A stretch of 23,607 nt of DNA from Bacteroidales bacterium. Lineage in GTDB: Bacteria; Bacteroidota; Bacteroidia; Bacteroidales; Lentimicrobiaceae. Position numbers and translations under genes: made by a program. Positions 8,046 to 16,169 of the stretch are shown here, one piece after another. The stretch lies in assembly GCA_022837485.1 (NCBI GenBank), contig JALHHH010000038.1, forward strand, positions 18,415 through 42,021, written 5' to 3'. A model generated the notes under the pieces. The model worked only from the letters and a program-made list of their open reading frames with translations, was not told the origin of the DNA and searched no databases. The first letter of the stretch is position 1; every line of letters starts with the position of its first letter.

Positions 8046-8561
8046 TTACCAGTTTACCACGGCCTTGTTGAAGATATCCTCCACCAGGGCTTCGGTGATT
8101 TTGGCGATGAGTCCCTCCTCCACCGCGTTCAGGTTCATGCTGCTGGGATAGTCTTCGAAGCGGGTAAAGGTGGATTCGAAATTATCTTTGGCACTGAATT
8201 TATTTGTAAAGCGCACGCTTACAGTTATTTTCAGCCGTATGAGTGCGGCCTGCTGCTGACCGGTAATGGCAACGGGTTCAGTGCCATAGCCTGTGATTTC
8301 GCCTTCGAAGTGCAGGTCGCCCCCCTGCGGTACCAGCGAGAGGCTGCTCTGGGAGGTGAACTTATCGCGCAAAGCATCGGTAAACACCTGACTAAGCGAA
8401 GGCTGTACGATATCGGCCTTATTGGGGAAGAGCGTTACCGACACCGTTCGTGCCTCCGGTGGAATGCTGGCTCCGGTAAAGGAGTAGAATCCGCAGGAGT
8501 TTAGCAGTGGCATTAGTGCGGCCAGGATTACAAAAAGTACTCTTCGGGTGTTACGGGACAT
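8046..8561 (-). CDS. lptE: LPS assembly lipoprotein LptE
   Basis: LptE forms the plug of the outer-membrane LptD-LptE complex that places lipopolysaccharide in the outer leaflet. The 171-residue protein begins with a basic n-region and hydrophobic core ending in the lipobox LLNSC, so the mature lipoprotein would start at Cys23. The following GFYSFTGASIPPEARTVSV, the PSLSQVFTDALRDKF helix and LHFEGEITGYGTEPVAI match the Bacteroidota LptE family. Ser and Gly near the lipidated Cys give no inner-membrane retention hint, consistent with an outer-membrane site. It starts 11 bases after the sigma-54 activator stop and is followed after six bases by the TPR-like gene, so co-transcription is very likely. 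Confidence 0.92.
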   Translation of the reverse strand: MSRNTRRVLFVILAALMPLLNSCGFYSFTGASIPPEARTVSVTLFPNKADIVQPSLSQVFTDALRDKFTSQSSLSLVPQGGDLHFEGEITGYGTEPVAITGQQQAALIRLKITVSVRFTNKFSAKDNFESTFTRFEDYPSSMNLNAVEEGLIAKITEALVEDIFNKAVVNW

Positions 8562-8572
8562 GGGTTGTGGTG

Positions 8573-9793
8573 TTAGCGGATGTCGTACTCCTTGATCTTG
8601 CGGTAGAGTGTCCGTTCCGAGATGCCGAGCTCTTTGGCGGCATTTTTCCGCTTGCCACCGTGTTTCTCAATAGCCTTGCGGATGAGGTCGATCTCTTTTT
8701 TCTCGAGCGAAAGCGTTTCGTCTTCCACCTCGCTGGCATATACCGGTTCAATGATGATGGGCTCCGTCTGCGGCTCCGTATCGTCAACAGTCTCCTGCAC
8801 GGAACCGCTTTTCTCAAATTCCTTGTAAATCTGCGTGAGCGAGGCATCGCTGCTGAAGTCCTGCTGTGCCGGCATTTTTCCTCTTCCGAGGACGAAGTTG
8901 CGCAGGTCGTTCACATCGCGTTTCAGGTCGAACAGAAACCGGAAGATCAGGTCGCGTTCGTTGAAATCGGTGCTTTGCTGTTCTCTGCTGTAGAGAATCG
9001 GCAGGTCTCGGTTTTCCTGCGGAAGGTATTTCTCTAGGATGGCGGGCGTAAGCAGCCGGCTCTGTTCAATGATGGATATCTGTTCGGTGATGTTCTTCAG
9101 CTGGCGTACGTTTCCCTGCCAGCGGTAGTTCATCAGCATGCGTTTTGCCGATTCGTCGAGCTCGAGCGGCGGCATGCGGTAGCGTTCGGCAAACTCGGAT
9201 GCAAATTTCCGGAAGAGCAGCAGAATATCGTCTTTGCGTTCGCGCAGCGGCGGGATGCTGATGGGAACGGTATTGAGGCGGTAGTAGAGATCCTGCCTGA
9301 ACTTCCCGCGCTGGATGGCCTCGGGCATATCCACGTTGGTGGCGGCCACCACGCGCACATCGGTTTTCAGTACCCTGGAGGAGCCTACCTTGAAAAACTC
9401 TCCGGTTTCGAGAACCCTCAGCAGGCGCACCTGGGTAGAAAGAGGTAGTTCGGCCACTTCGTCGAGGAAGATGGTACCGCCGTTAACCACTTCAAAATAT
9501 CCTTTACGGGCTTCGTGGGCACCCGTAAAAGCACCTTTTTCGTGCCCGAAGAGTTCGGAATCTATCGTACCTTCGGGTATGGCACCACAGTTAACGGCGA
9601 TATAGGGTCCGTGTTTGCGTGCGCTGAGGCTGTGGATGATCTGCGGAAATGCCTCCTTCCCTACCCCGCTTTCGCCGGTGATGAGCACGGTGATATCGGC
9701 AGGAGCTACCTGCCGTGCCACGTCAATCGCCCGGTCGAGCAGAGGTGAATGCCCGGTAATTCCAAATCGCTGTTTAATCGTCTGTATATCCAT
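8573..9793 (-). CDS. Sigma-54 dependent activator without receiver domain
   Basis: This 406-residue protein is an AAA+ enhancer-binding activator of RNA polymerase carrying sigma-54. The AAA+ domain begins almost at residue 10. It shows Walker A GESGVGKE at 40-47, the sigma-54-contacting GAFTGA loop at 87-92, Walker B GGTIFLDE at 105-112, and a sensor region ending in RWQGNVRQLKN near 233-243. There is no N-terminal receiver, PAS or GAF domain, so activity is not controlled by phosphorylation of this protein. A helical linker with DLKRDVNDLRNFV near residue 295 precedes a Fis-type helix-turn-helix (KNAAKELGISERTLYRKIKEY) at the C-terminus. It heads the operon with lptE, the TPR-like gene and secG. 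Its targets are not visible here. Confidence 0.93.
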   Translation of the reverse strand: MDIQTIKQRFGITGHSPLLDRAIDVARQVAPADITVLITGESGVGKEAFPQIIHSLSARKHGPYIAVNCGAIPEGTIDSELFGHEKGAFTGAHEARKGYFEVVNGGTIFLDEVAELPLSTQVRLLRVLETGEFFKVGSSRVLKTDVRVVAATNVDMPEAIQRGKFRQDLYYRLNTVPISIPPLRERKDDILLLFRKFASEFAERYRMPPLELDESAKRMLMNYRWQGNVRQLKNITEQISIIEQSRLLTPAILEKYLPQENRDLPILYSREQQSTDFNERDLIFRFLFDLKRDVNDLRNFVLGRGKMPAQQDFSSDASLTQIYKEFEKSGSVQETVDDTEPQTEPIIIEPVYASEVEDETLSLEKKEIDLIRKAIEKHGGKRKNAAKELGISERTLYRKIKEYDIR

Positions 9794-9820
9794 AATCCGC
9801 TCAATCTCCTAAATGAACTG

Positions 9821-9828
9821 CAAAGTTA
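9821..9828 (-). promoter_or_regulatory. -7 box (TAACTTTG) of the activator-lptE-secG operon
   Basis: The minus-strand reading TAACTTTG fits TAnnTTTG exactly and ends 27 bases before the activator start codon. No clear -33 TTG is seen; the place where it would lie is inside the inverted repeat 9846-9868. Confidence 0.55.
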
Positions 9829-9845
9829 ATAAATCCGTGTCAGGC

Positions 9846-9868
9846 TTTTTCGTTAAAAATACGAAAAA
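9846..9868. repeat. 8-bp perfect inverted repeat over the -33 region
   Basis: TTTTTCGT (9846-9853) and ACGAAAAA (9861-9868) are exact reverse complements separated by TAAAAAT. The first arm covers the position expected for the -33 element of the promoter at 9821-9828, so a bound protein could block or recruit polymerase. The stem is AT-rich and followed by short T or A runs on both strands, so a weak terminator is the alternative. Confidence 0.45.
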
Positions 9869-10088
9869 ACTGCCATTTTGGCAACAACCGGTAGCTACGA
9901 ACCCGAAGTTACCCGGTAAAACATTGATTCTTAAAGGATCCGGCAATAGGACGGGAAGGGGATTGATTTCAGCATCGGTTTCTTAGCGTCCGACAATGGG
10001 ACAAGGAGTCGGGGTTAAGGGTAGTGCCTTTTGTGGTGAACCTTCCCTAAGCTATAAATGAACCAAAACGATTCGGCTGACGCAATGC

Positions 10089-10134
10089 AAAAAACATCCT
10101 GCGTCTTTGGGTCCCGGCGCGGGATAAAGGATGT
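10089..10134 (-). terminator. Terminator of pheT (compound hairpin)
   Basis: On the minus strand ACATCCT (10134-10128) pairs with AGGATGT (10100-10094), followed by five or six T. Nested inside is TCCCG/CGGGA at 10112-10124 with a three-base loop. It begins 46 bases after the pheT stop. Confidence 0.75.
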
Positions 10135-10179
10135 TCATCATGTGCCGCCGGTAAAAACCGGATGCAGCATCTGAATGTG

Positions 10180-12639
10180 CTAACGGCGGACTTTCGCGCC
10201 GGCTTCGCGTTCGAGGGCATCGGCCATGCGTTCCATAAACTTGTCGATTTCCTTGTCGGTGAGGGTTTTGTTTTCGTCCTGAAGGTAAAAGCTTATGGCA
10301 TAGGATTTTTTTCCGGATTCGATTTTGTCGCCTTCGTAAACGTCGAACAGATTGATGCGTTTGAGGAGCTGTTTGCCAGTTTTAAGGGCGATGGCTTCCA
10401 GGGTGGCATAGGTCACCTGCTTGTCGAGTACAAGAGCCAGGTCGCGGCGAACCTCGGGAAATTTGGGTACTTCGCGGTAGCTAACGGTATGTTTACGCAC
10501 CATCTGCACCAGATTATCCCAGTGGATTCCGGCATAATATACGGGCTGGGCGATACCGAACTGCTTCAACAGCTTGTCGCTGAGCCTTCCGGCACACACT
10601 ATCGGTTTTTCGTTGTTTACAAACACCTCTCCTTCGGCAAAGAAAGAAGGCAGGGATTCGGAGCGTCGCAGTTGTGCGGTGGCAGTGCCGGCCTTGCGCA
10701 GCACACCTTCGGCGAAAGCCCGCACCAGGTAGTAATCGGTCTTGCGAGTAGGAGCATACCAGCTTTCGGGGGCCAACTCTCCGGTTATAAACATGGCCAG
10801 GATTTTCTGTTCCCGGTAGTTGCGTTCAATATCTGCCGGTACATTGACACCAGTGAGTTCGTAAATGGTGCCGAACTCGTAGAACTTCAGGTTAAGCTGC
10901 CGGCGGTTCAGGTTGTAGGCGATGGACTCGAGTCCGCTGAACACCAGGGTCTGGCGCATCACATCCAGCTCGCGCGACAGGGGGTTGAGTACCTTCACGC
11001 ATTTGGCGGGATCGAACCAGGTGCCGTCTTCATAATACAGCGAGCTGCTCAGCGAATTGGTCATGATTTCGTTGAAGCCGTTGCCGCTGAGGTATGCCGA
11101 TGCAACAGACTGCAATTTCTCACGGTCGGGCCGCGGGGTATACGACAGGCTGGAGTTCAGGCTGGTACCTGCGTCGATTTTATTGTAACCGTATATTCGG
11201 AGTATCTCTTCTATAACATCGGCCACACCGGTAACGTCTACCTTAAAGGGCGGGATATCGAGCAGCAGCCCTCCGGAAGTCTCTTCCGCGATGCCGATTT
11301 TAAGACCATTAAGTATGGTTTTTATATCGGCGGGTGGAATTTCCTGTCCTACGAAGCGGTTCAGGTAGCTGTACGACAGCTGCACCCTGGCATGGGCAAC
11401 GGGATTGGGGTAAACGTCGACCGGTTCCGAACTTATCCGTCCGCCGCAGATCTCTTTGATCATCAGGGCGGCGCGTTTCAGGGCGATGACGGTAATTTCG
11501 GGATCGGTACCGCGTTCGAACCGGAAGGAGGCATCGGTTTTAAGGGTATGGCGTTTGGACGTTTTCCTAACGGAGACGGCGTTAAAGCAGGCGCTTTCGA
11601 TGAATACGGATGTCGTTTCCGGAGTCACTCCGCTGTCGAGTCCCCCGAACACACCGGCGATACACATTGGTGCCGATGCATTGCAGATCATAAGGTCAGC
11701 GGCATTCAGCCTGCGTTCCACACTGTCGAGGGTAACGAAGGGCGTTGCTTCAGGCATGGTTTTCACCACCACCTTATTGCCGGCTATGGCGCGTGCATCG
11801 AATGCATGCAGGGGCTGGCCGTATTCGAAAAGTATGTAATTGGTGATATCCACTACGTTGTTGAGGGGGCGTACGCCAATGGCTTTGAGGCGGTCGGCCA
11901 GCCATGCGGGCGATGGGCCCACTTTAACGTCCGAAACGGTGATTCCGGAGTATCGTATGCAGGCGCCGGAATCTTCCACTTCCACGGGAATCTCCAGGGA
12001 ACGATCATCCACGGTAAAGGCATCCACCGAAGGCAGGTTCACCGTATGGCTGCCGGCTCCGCGTGCCGTGAGGGCTGCTGCCAGGTCGCGGGCAACGCCG
12101 AGGTGCGAGGCGGCATCGGCACGGTTTGGTGTAAGTCCTATTTCAAAAACGGTATCGGTTGTCACTTTAAAATAATCGGCAGCCGGAATTCCTGCGGGTG
12201 TATTATCCGGCAGCACCATAATACCTTCATGGGAGGTACCCAGTCCGAGTTCATCTTCTGCACATATCATCCCCTCGGACACCTCACCTCTGATCTTCGA
12301 CTTTTTAATCTCAAAGGATTCATCGCCTTTATAAATGACTGTTCCTACGGTAGCAACAACCACTTTCTGGCCGGCAGCTACATTGGGGGCCCCGCAAACA
12401 ATGTGAAGAAGTTCTTCAGCGCCAACATTCACGGTAGTCACACTCAGCTTATCGGCATTGGGATGTCGTTCGCAGGTAATCACTTCCCCTGTAACTACAC
12501 CCTTAAGTCCGCCTTTCAGCGACTCAAACGTCTCCACGGCCTCCACTTCCAGTCCGATATCGGTAAGCAAATGCGAGAGTTCATCGATGCTGAGATTGGT
12601 CTTAAGATAATCGCTGAGCCAGTTGTATGAAATCTTCAT
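10180..12639 (-). CDS. pheT: Phenylalanyl-tRNA synthetase beta subunit
   Basis: PheT forms the alpha2-beta2 enzyme that charges tRNA-Phe; the beta chain carries tRNA recognition and editing. The 819-residue length is normal. It starts with MKISYNWLSDYL, followed by the EMAP/OB-type tRNA-binding domain at about 40-150 (ITCERHPNADKLSVTTV, then VCGAPNV). The central editing B3/B4 region includes NNVVDITNYILFEYGQPLHAFD. The B5 domain and catalytic-like core follow, and the last 93 residues are the anticodon-binding FDX-ACB domain, starting FPEVRRDLALVL. No pheS is nearby, as is common when the two genes are split. It is a single-gene unit with its own -7 box and terminator. A very long open frame on the opposite strand is a codon-bias shadow. 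Confidence 0.97.
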   Translation of the reverse strand: MKISYNWLSDYLKTNLSIDELSHLLTDIGLEVEAVETFESLKGGLKGVVTGEVITCERHPNADKLSVTTVNVGAEELLHIVCGAPNVAAGQKVVVATVGTVIYKGDESFEIKKSKIRGEVSEGMICAEDELGLGTSHEGIMVLPDNTPAGIPAADYFKVTTDTVFEIGLTPNRADAASHLGVARDLAAALTARGAGSHTVNLPSVDAFTVDDRSLEIPVEVEDSGACIRYSGITVSDVKVGPSPAWLADRLKAIGVRPLNNVVDITNYILFEYGQPLHAFDARAIAGNKVVVKTMPEATPFVTLDSVERRLNAADLMICNASAPMCIAGVFGGLDSGVTPETTSVFIESACFNAVSVRKTSKRHTLKTDASFRFERGTDPEITVIALKRAALMIKEICGGRISSEPVDVYPNPVAHARVQLSYSYLNRFVGQEIPPADIKTILNGLKIGIAEETSGGLLLDIPPFKVDVTGVADVIEEILRIYGYNKIDAGTSLNSSLSYTPRPDREKLQSVASAYLSGNGFNEIMTNSLSSSLYYEDGTWFDPAKCVKVLNPLSRELDVMRQTLVFSGLESIAYNLNRRQLNLKFYEFGTIYELTGVNVPADIERNYREQKILAMFITGELAPESWYAPTRKTDYYLVRAFAEGVLRKAGTATAQLRRSESLPSFFAEGEVFVNNEKPIVCAGRLSDKLLKQFGIAQPVYYAGIHWDNLVQMVRKHTVSYREVPKFPEVRRDLALVLDKQVTYATLEAIALKTGKQLLKRINLFDVYEGDKIESGKKSYAISFYLQDENKTLTDKEIDKFMERMADALEREAGAKVRR

Positions 12640-12661
12640 AAGGCGAAAAATTTTGAAGGGA

Positions 12662-12669
12662 CAAAGGTA
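12662..12669 (-). promoter_or_regulatory. -7 box (TACCTTTG) of pheT
   Basis: The minus-strand TACCTTTG matches TAnnTTTG perfectly and ends 22 bases before the pheT ATG, the same spacing as for recG. A -33 element is not obvious. Confidence 0.55.
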
Positions 12670-12902
12670 GGAATTTTGAATGGATTACGGATTCAGGCGA
12701 GTCTGTGTGACGGATAGGGAGGGTATTTCATTTTGGAACTGTTAAACTTCCAGAGTCTGAGGTTTACTTTCCTAAACATCTGCATATAATTTATAATCAG
12801 GGTATTAAATCATCATTCCCATAACGTGATCCACTATTTGCCGGACTGTTTCGTTTTCACAAGCTGTTCCGTTAATCGTATATTTTTCACATTTCGAAGC
12901 CG

Positions 12903-14999
12903 TTAGCTGATTTTACCCCAGTCAAATTCGCTGCTTTGAAGGTGTTGCAGCATGGGTTGGTTTTCGGGGTGTTCGAGGCGGGGGTCTTCGTCGAGGACGC
13001 GGAAGGCGAATTCGCGGGCCATGCGAAGGAGTTTTTCGTCTTTTATCAGATTGGCGAGTTTCAGTCCGACCAGTCCGCTTTGCTGGGTACCCTGGATATC
13101 TCCGGGACCGCGCAGGTGGAGGTCTACCTCGGCGATTTCGAAGCCGTCGGTGGTACGAACCATGGTTTCAAGTCGTTTCCTCCCGTCGGTTGTGAGCTTG
13201 TAGCTGCTCATGAGGATACAGTGCGACTGGTCGGCACCCCTCCCCACGCGACCGCGAAGCTGGTGCAGCTGCGAAAGTCCGAACCGCTCTGCATTTTCTA
13301 TCACCATCACCGAAGCATTGGGCACATCCACGCCTACTTCAATTACGGTGGTAGCAACCATGATATGTGTTTTCTTCTCCACAAACCGCTTCATTTCGCT
13401 CTCCTTATCGCCAGGCTTGAGCTGTCCGTGCACGATGCTTATGTGGTATTGCGGCAATGGAAAGTGTTGCATAACGATATCAATGCCGTCGTTGAGGGCC
13501 TGCAGTTCAAGCTTGTCTGATTCTTTTATCAATGGATATACCACATACACCTGCCGTCCCTGATCGATCTGTTCCTTCATAAAACGAAACACCTTAAACC
13601 TGTCCTTCTCATAAAAATGATACGTTTTCACGGGTTTCCGTCCCGGCGGCAGTTCGTCGATCACCGATACATCGAGGTCGCCGTAAAGCGTCATTGCCAG
13701 GGTTCTCGGGATTGGGGTTGCTGTCATCACCAGCACGTGTGGCGGCACCGTACTTTTCTCCCACAGCCGGGCACGCTGGGCTACGCCAAAGCGGTGCTGT
13801 TCATCAATTACCACAAGCCCCAGGTTTTTAAACTGCACCTGATCTTCGATAAGGGCATGGGTACCGATTAAAATTTGCAATTGTCCGGAAAGCAATCCCT
13901 CATGAATGGAGGTACGTTCCTTTTTCCGGGTTGATCCGGTGAGCAATGCCACCTGCACCGGCATGGAGCCAAGGAGATTCGTGATGGTTTTAAAGTGCTG
14001 GGCTGCCAGTATCTCGGTAGGAGCCATCAGGCAGGCCTGACAGTCGTTGTCGAGGGTAATAAGCATACTCATAAGGGCCACCAGCGTCTTCCCGCTTCCC
14101 ACATCGCCCTGCAGCAGTCTGTTCATCTGTTTGCCGTCGCCGAGGTCGGCACGGATCTCGTGCATCACACGCTTCTGTGCACCCGTGAGCGGAAAGGGAA
14201 GGTAACTGTGGTAGAAGTCGTTAAGGTATGAACCTACGCGCATGAAGGCACGGGAGCGTACCTTTTCGAGGCGTAAGTGTTTGAGGCGCAGCAGCTGGAG
14301 CTGGATAAAAAAGAGTTCGTCGAATTTGATGCGTTCCCGGGCTTTTGCAAGGCTGTGGGGGTCACGGGGGAAGTGAACATTTACGAAAGCCTCGGCTCTG
14401 GGCATCAGCTGAGCCATCCGCAGCACGTGAGGGCTGAGGGTCTCGGGAATCGATTTCCACGTCTGCGCAAGCAGGGTTCGCATGATGCGGACGAAGTTAC
14501 GAGGAGTAAACCCTCTGCTTTTCAGTTTTTCAGTAGTACTGTAATAAGGTTGCAGGGGCTCCTGCTGCATCTGAGCTTCTTCGTCGGCTGGTTCAATATC
14601 GGGGTGGGTAAAATTATAGCGACCCTGAAAAAGGCTGGGTTTTCCGAATACAATGTATTCCGAGCCTGTTTTCACCTTATCGGCTATCCATTTCAGTCCC
14701 TGAAAAAATACCAGTTCGGTTTCGCCGGTATTATCTCGCAGGGTCATAACCAGGCGGGCGGTACGGCCGGTGCCTATGGTTTGGATAGAGGTGATTTTGC
14801 CTTTCAGTTGTACCCAGGCGGCATCGGAGTTAATTTCGCTTATGGAGTAGAACTTGCTTCGGTCTACGTAACGGAAGGGATAATGTTGCAGCAGGTCGCC
14901 GAAGGTTCGCACGCCGATCTCCTTCCGGAGCATCTCGGCCCGTGAGGGTCCAATGCCTTTGAGGTATTCTACCGGGGTATCGAGGATGTGCTGAGTCAT
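12903..14999 (-). CDS. recG: ATP-dependent DNA helicase RecG
   Basis: RecG rewinds stalled replication forks and migrates branched DNA. I chose the start at 14999, giving 698 residues, because a promoter box lies at 15022-15029; the in-frame ATG at 15050 lies upstream of it and would add 17 residues untypical of the family. The N-terminal wedge/OB domain is at about 55-140 (WVQLKGKITSIQTIG, then FFQGLKW). Helicase motifs are clear: Walker A GDVGSGKT at about 298-305, APTEILAAQH, the DEQH box in VVIDEQHRFGV at about 399-402, MTATPIPRTLAMTLYGDLD, and QLHQLRGRVGRG near 580-590. It lies between pheT and the T9SS operon on the same strand but appears to have its own promoter. No terminator was found after its stop. 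Confidence 0.96.
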   Translation of the reverse strand: MTQHILDTPVEYLKGIGPSRAEMLRKEIGVRTFGDLLQHYPFRYVDRSKFYSISEINSDAAWVQLKGKITSIQTIGTGRTARLVMTLRDNTGETELVFFQGLKWIADKVKTGSEYIVFGKPSLFQGRYNFTHPDIEPADEEAQMQQEPLQPYYSTTEKLKSRGFTPRNFVRIMRTLLAQTWKSIPETLSPHVLRMAQLMPRAEAFVNVHFPRDPHSLAKARERIKFDELFFIQLQLLRLKHLRLEKVRSRAFMRVGSYLNDFYHSYLPFPLTGAQKRVMHEIRADLGDGKQMNRLLQGDVGSGKTLVALMSMLITLDNDCQACLMAPTEILAAQHFKTITNLLGSMPVQVALLTGSTRKKERTSIHEGLLSGQLQILIGTHALIEDQVQFKNLGLVVIDEQHRFGVAQRARLWEKSTVPPHVLVMTATPIPRTLAMTLYGDLDVSVIDELPPGRKPVKTYHFYEKDRFKVFRFMKEQIDQGRQVYVVYPLIKESDKLELQALNDGIDIVMQHFPLPQYHISIVHGQLKPGDKESEMKRFVEKKTHIMVATTVIEVGVDVPNASVMVIENAERFGLSQLHQLRGRVGRGADQSHCILMSSYKLTTDGRKRLETMVRTTDGFEIAEVDLHLRGPGDIQGTQQSGLVGLKLANLIKDEKLLRMAREFAFRVLDEDPRLEHPENQPMLQHLQSSEFDWGKIS

Positions 15000-15021
15000 G
15001 TAGTGGGAAGCTGCCAATATA

Positions 15022-15050
15022 CAAAGATACGATTTAGGGCACAAATGCAA
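15022..15050 (-). promoter_or_regulatory. recG promoter (-33 TTG, -7 TATCTTTG)
   Basis: On the minus strand a TTG at 15050-15048 is followed, 18 bases later, by TATCTTTG at 15029-15022, a perfect -7 box. The box ends 22 bases before the recG start at 14999. The -33 element touches the stem of the T9SS operon terminator. Confidence 0.6.
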
Positions 15051-15079
15051 GCGCCCCGCCGGTTAAAAGGCGGGGCGCT
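15050..15079 (-). terminator. Strong terminator stem after gldN
   Basis: AGCGCCCCGCC (15050-15060) and GGCGGGGCGCT (15069-15079) form an 11-bp perfect GC-rich stem with an eight-base loop. It begins 23 bases after the gldN stop. On the minus strand it is followed by TGCATTTG, which is a poor T tract, so termination may be partial or depend on other factors. Confidence 0.7.
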
Positions 15080-15102
15080 CAGTACGTTAATAACACCAGG
15101 AG

Positions 15103-15960
15103 CTAGAATTCCCAAAGGTTATGTTCGAACATAAACAGGTCGGTTTTTACGCGCTCTGCTTCCATCAGGGCATCTATACCGGTTGCATAGTCGGAGATCC
15201 TGCGGTCGTACACGTTGTCTTCCTTGTAGATATAACTGGTAAACATACGTTTCCAGAAGATATCGTCGTAGGTTTTGCGTGCGGCGCTGTTGTTTCGGTT
15301 AAACACTTCTGCCTTGGCGAGAACGGGACGTGCTTCCGGGAAGTAGATCCAGAAGAGGGGGTCGTATCCCCTGAAGAGTCCCTTTTCGTCGAGGTTATCG
15401 CGCACGGGGCAAAGGCCGAGAATGCGGACTTCCATTACAGAGCGCTGTTTGTCGAAGAACCAGTCTTCCTTAATACGGAAGCGTTTCACGTCGGATGGGT
15501 TAAACTTCACCGAGATCACGGTATCGTACCAGTCGTAGGGCGGGTAAGGCCGTTGCATGGTCGCCGAGTCGGTACGTTCCAGCCGGTTCATGATTTCCTG
15601 GTAGGTTAGTGGTACCAGGAACTCATCGGTAGTACTGGACGCATCGTAGGCGGTGATGGTACCTTCCTTCAGGGCATCGAGGACAACCTGTACAAGGCTG
15701 CGGAGGTCGTTATGAGGGACTTCCGGGTAGTAGAAGGACTGGTTCATCTTTTCGCGCAGGTCGATAACGCGCCAGATCCTCTTACTCCATACCACATCGG
15801 CTTCACGTACCCAGGGGTAGGTAATGGGCTTCTTCTCGATGGTAACTTTCTTATCGTAGATGCCATCGCGTGGAGGACTGTCGAGCACCTGGGCATTGGC
15901 TGACAATGCTATACCTGTAAGAGCCAGGGCCAGAACGAAGTTTGCAATCAGTTTTTTCAT
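15103..15960 (-). CDS. gldN: T9SS ring protein GldN/PorN
   Basis: GldN (PorN) is a periplasmic protein that joins the GldK lipoprotein in the ring beneath the outer membrane of the type IX secretion apparatus. The 285-residue protein has a signal peptide with likely cleavage after SANA at residue 23. It then shows the family hallmarks: DGIYDKKVTIEKKPITYPWVRE-type sequence, DVVWSKRIWRVIDLREKMNQ at about 55-75, an IKEDWFFDKQRSVMEVRILG stretch at about 163-183, and the DDIFWKRMFTSYIYKEDNVYDR segment near 230-250. It is the last gene of the operon and is separated from gldM by an unusual 209-base gap with hairpins. The strong stem at 15050-15079 follows it. Confidence 0.95.
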   Translation of the reverse strand: MKKLIANFVLALALTGIALSANAQVLDSPPRDGIYDKKVTIEKKPITYPWVREADVVWSKRIWRVIDLREKMNQSFYYPEVPHNDLRSLVQVVLDALKEGTITAYDASSTTDEFLVPLTYQEIMNRLERTDSATMQRPYPPYDWYDTVISVKFNPSDVKRFRIKEDWFFDKQRSVMEVRILGLCPVRDNLDEKGLFRGYDPLFWIYFPEARPVLAKAEVFNRNNSAARKTYDDIFWKRMFTSYIYKEDNVYDRRISDYATGIDALMEAERVKTDLFMFEHNLWEF

Positions 15961-16169
15961 CCGTAATCAATTTTTATTTTAACGTCCGGAATCCGTTCCC
16001 TACCGGGGCGGAATCTTTGCATGTATCCGTCAATCACCGGTCTGGCCTGTGATTGCCGGTTGCATTTCCGGTCAATCCGTTTTGCGCTTTTGCGCTGTTT
16101 GGTTTCAGTTTTCGGATCAGCGTTTATACCGTTCCTTTGGGTCAGGTATAAACGCCGTTCCGGGAATCT
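15961..16169. other. gldM-gldN spacer with hairpins
   Basis: The spacer is 209 bases, against 53 and 83 for the gldL-gldM and gldK-gldL gaps. It contains an 11-bp perfect stem (16120-16155) and a 7-bp inverted repeat, CAATCAC at 16031-16037 with GTGATTG at 16049-16055. No TAnnTTTG box is present on the minus strand. A role in mRNA processing, stability or partial attenuation is plausible. Confidence 0.55.
16120..16155 (-). repeat. 11-bp perfect stem-loop between gldM and gldN
   Basis: GCGTTTATACC (16120-16130) and GGTATAAACGC (16145-16155) are exact reverse complements with a 14-base loop. The stem begins 14 bases after the gldM stop. No T tract follows on the minus strand, so it is more likely an mRNA-end stabiliser or processing structure than a full terminator. 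Confidence 0.65.

Larger units (their letters stand above)
9794..10179. other. Intergenic region between pheT and the sigma-54 activator
   Basis: In minus-strand order the region contains the pheT terminator (10089-10134), an unannotated stretch with a 14-base imperfect direct repeat (TCCGGCAATAGGAC at 9939-9952 and TCCGACAATGGGAC at 9989-10002, 50 bases apart), an AT-rich inverted repeat (9846-9868), and the -7 box of the activator operon (9821-9828). No gene is seen. Confidence 0.55.

Noticed and set aside
10162..12630. An open frame of 822 codons on the plus strand, antisense to pheT
   Set aside because: The pheT protein is unmistakable over its full length; the antisense product is rich in His, Phe, Gly and Cys in the manner of codon-bias shadows and has no recognisable domain.
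15000..15050. Upstream in-frame start of recG at 15050
   Set aside because: The -7 box at 15022-15029 lies downstream of it, so the transcript would not include that codon, and the extra residues do not fit the family.
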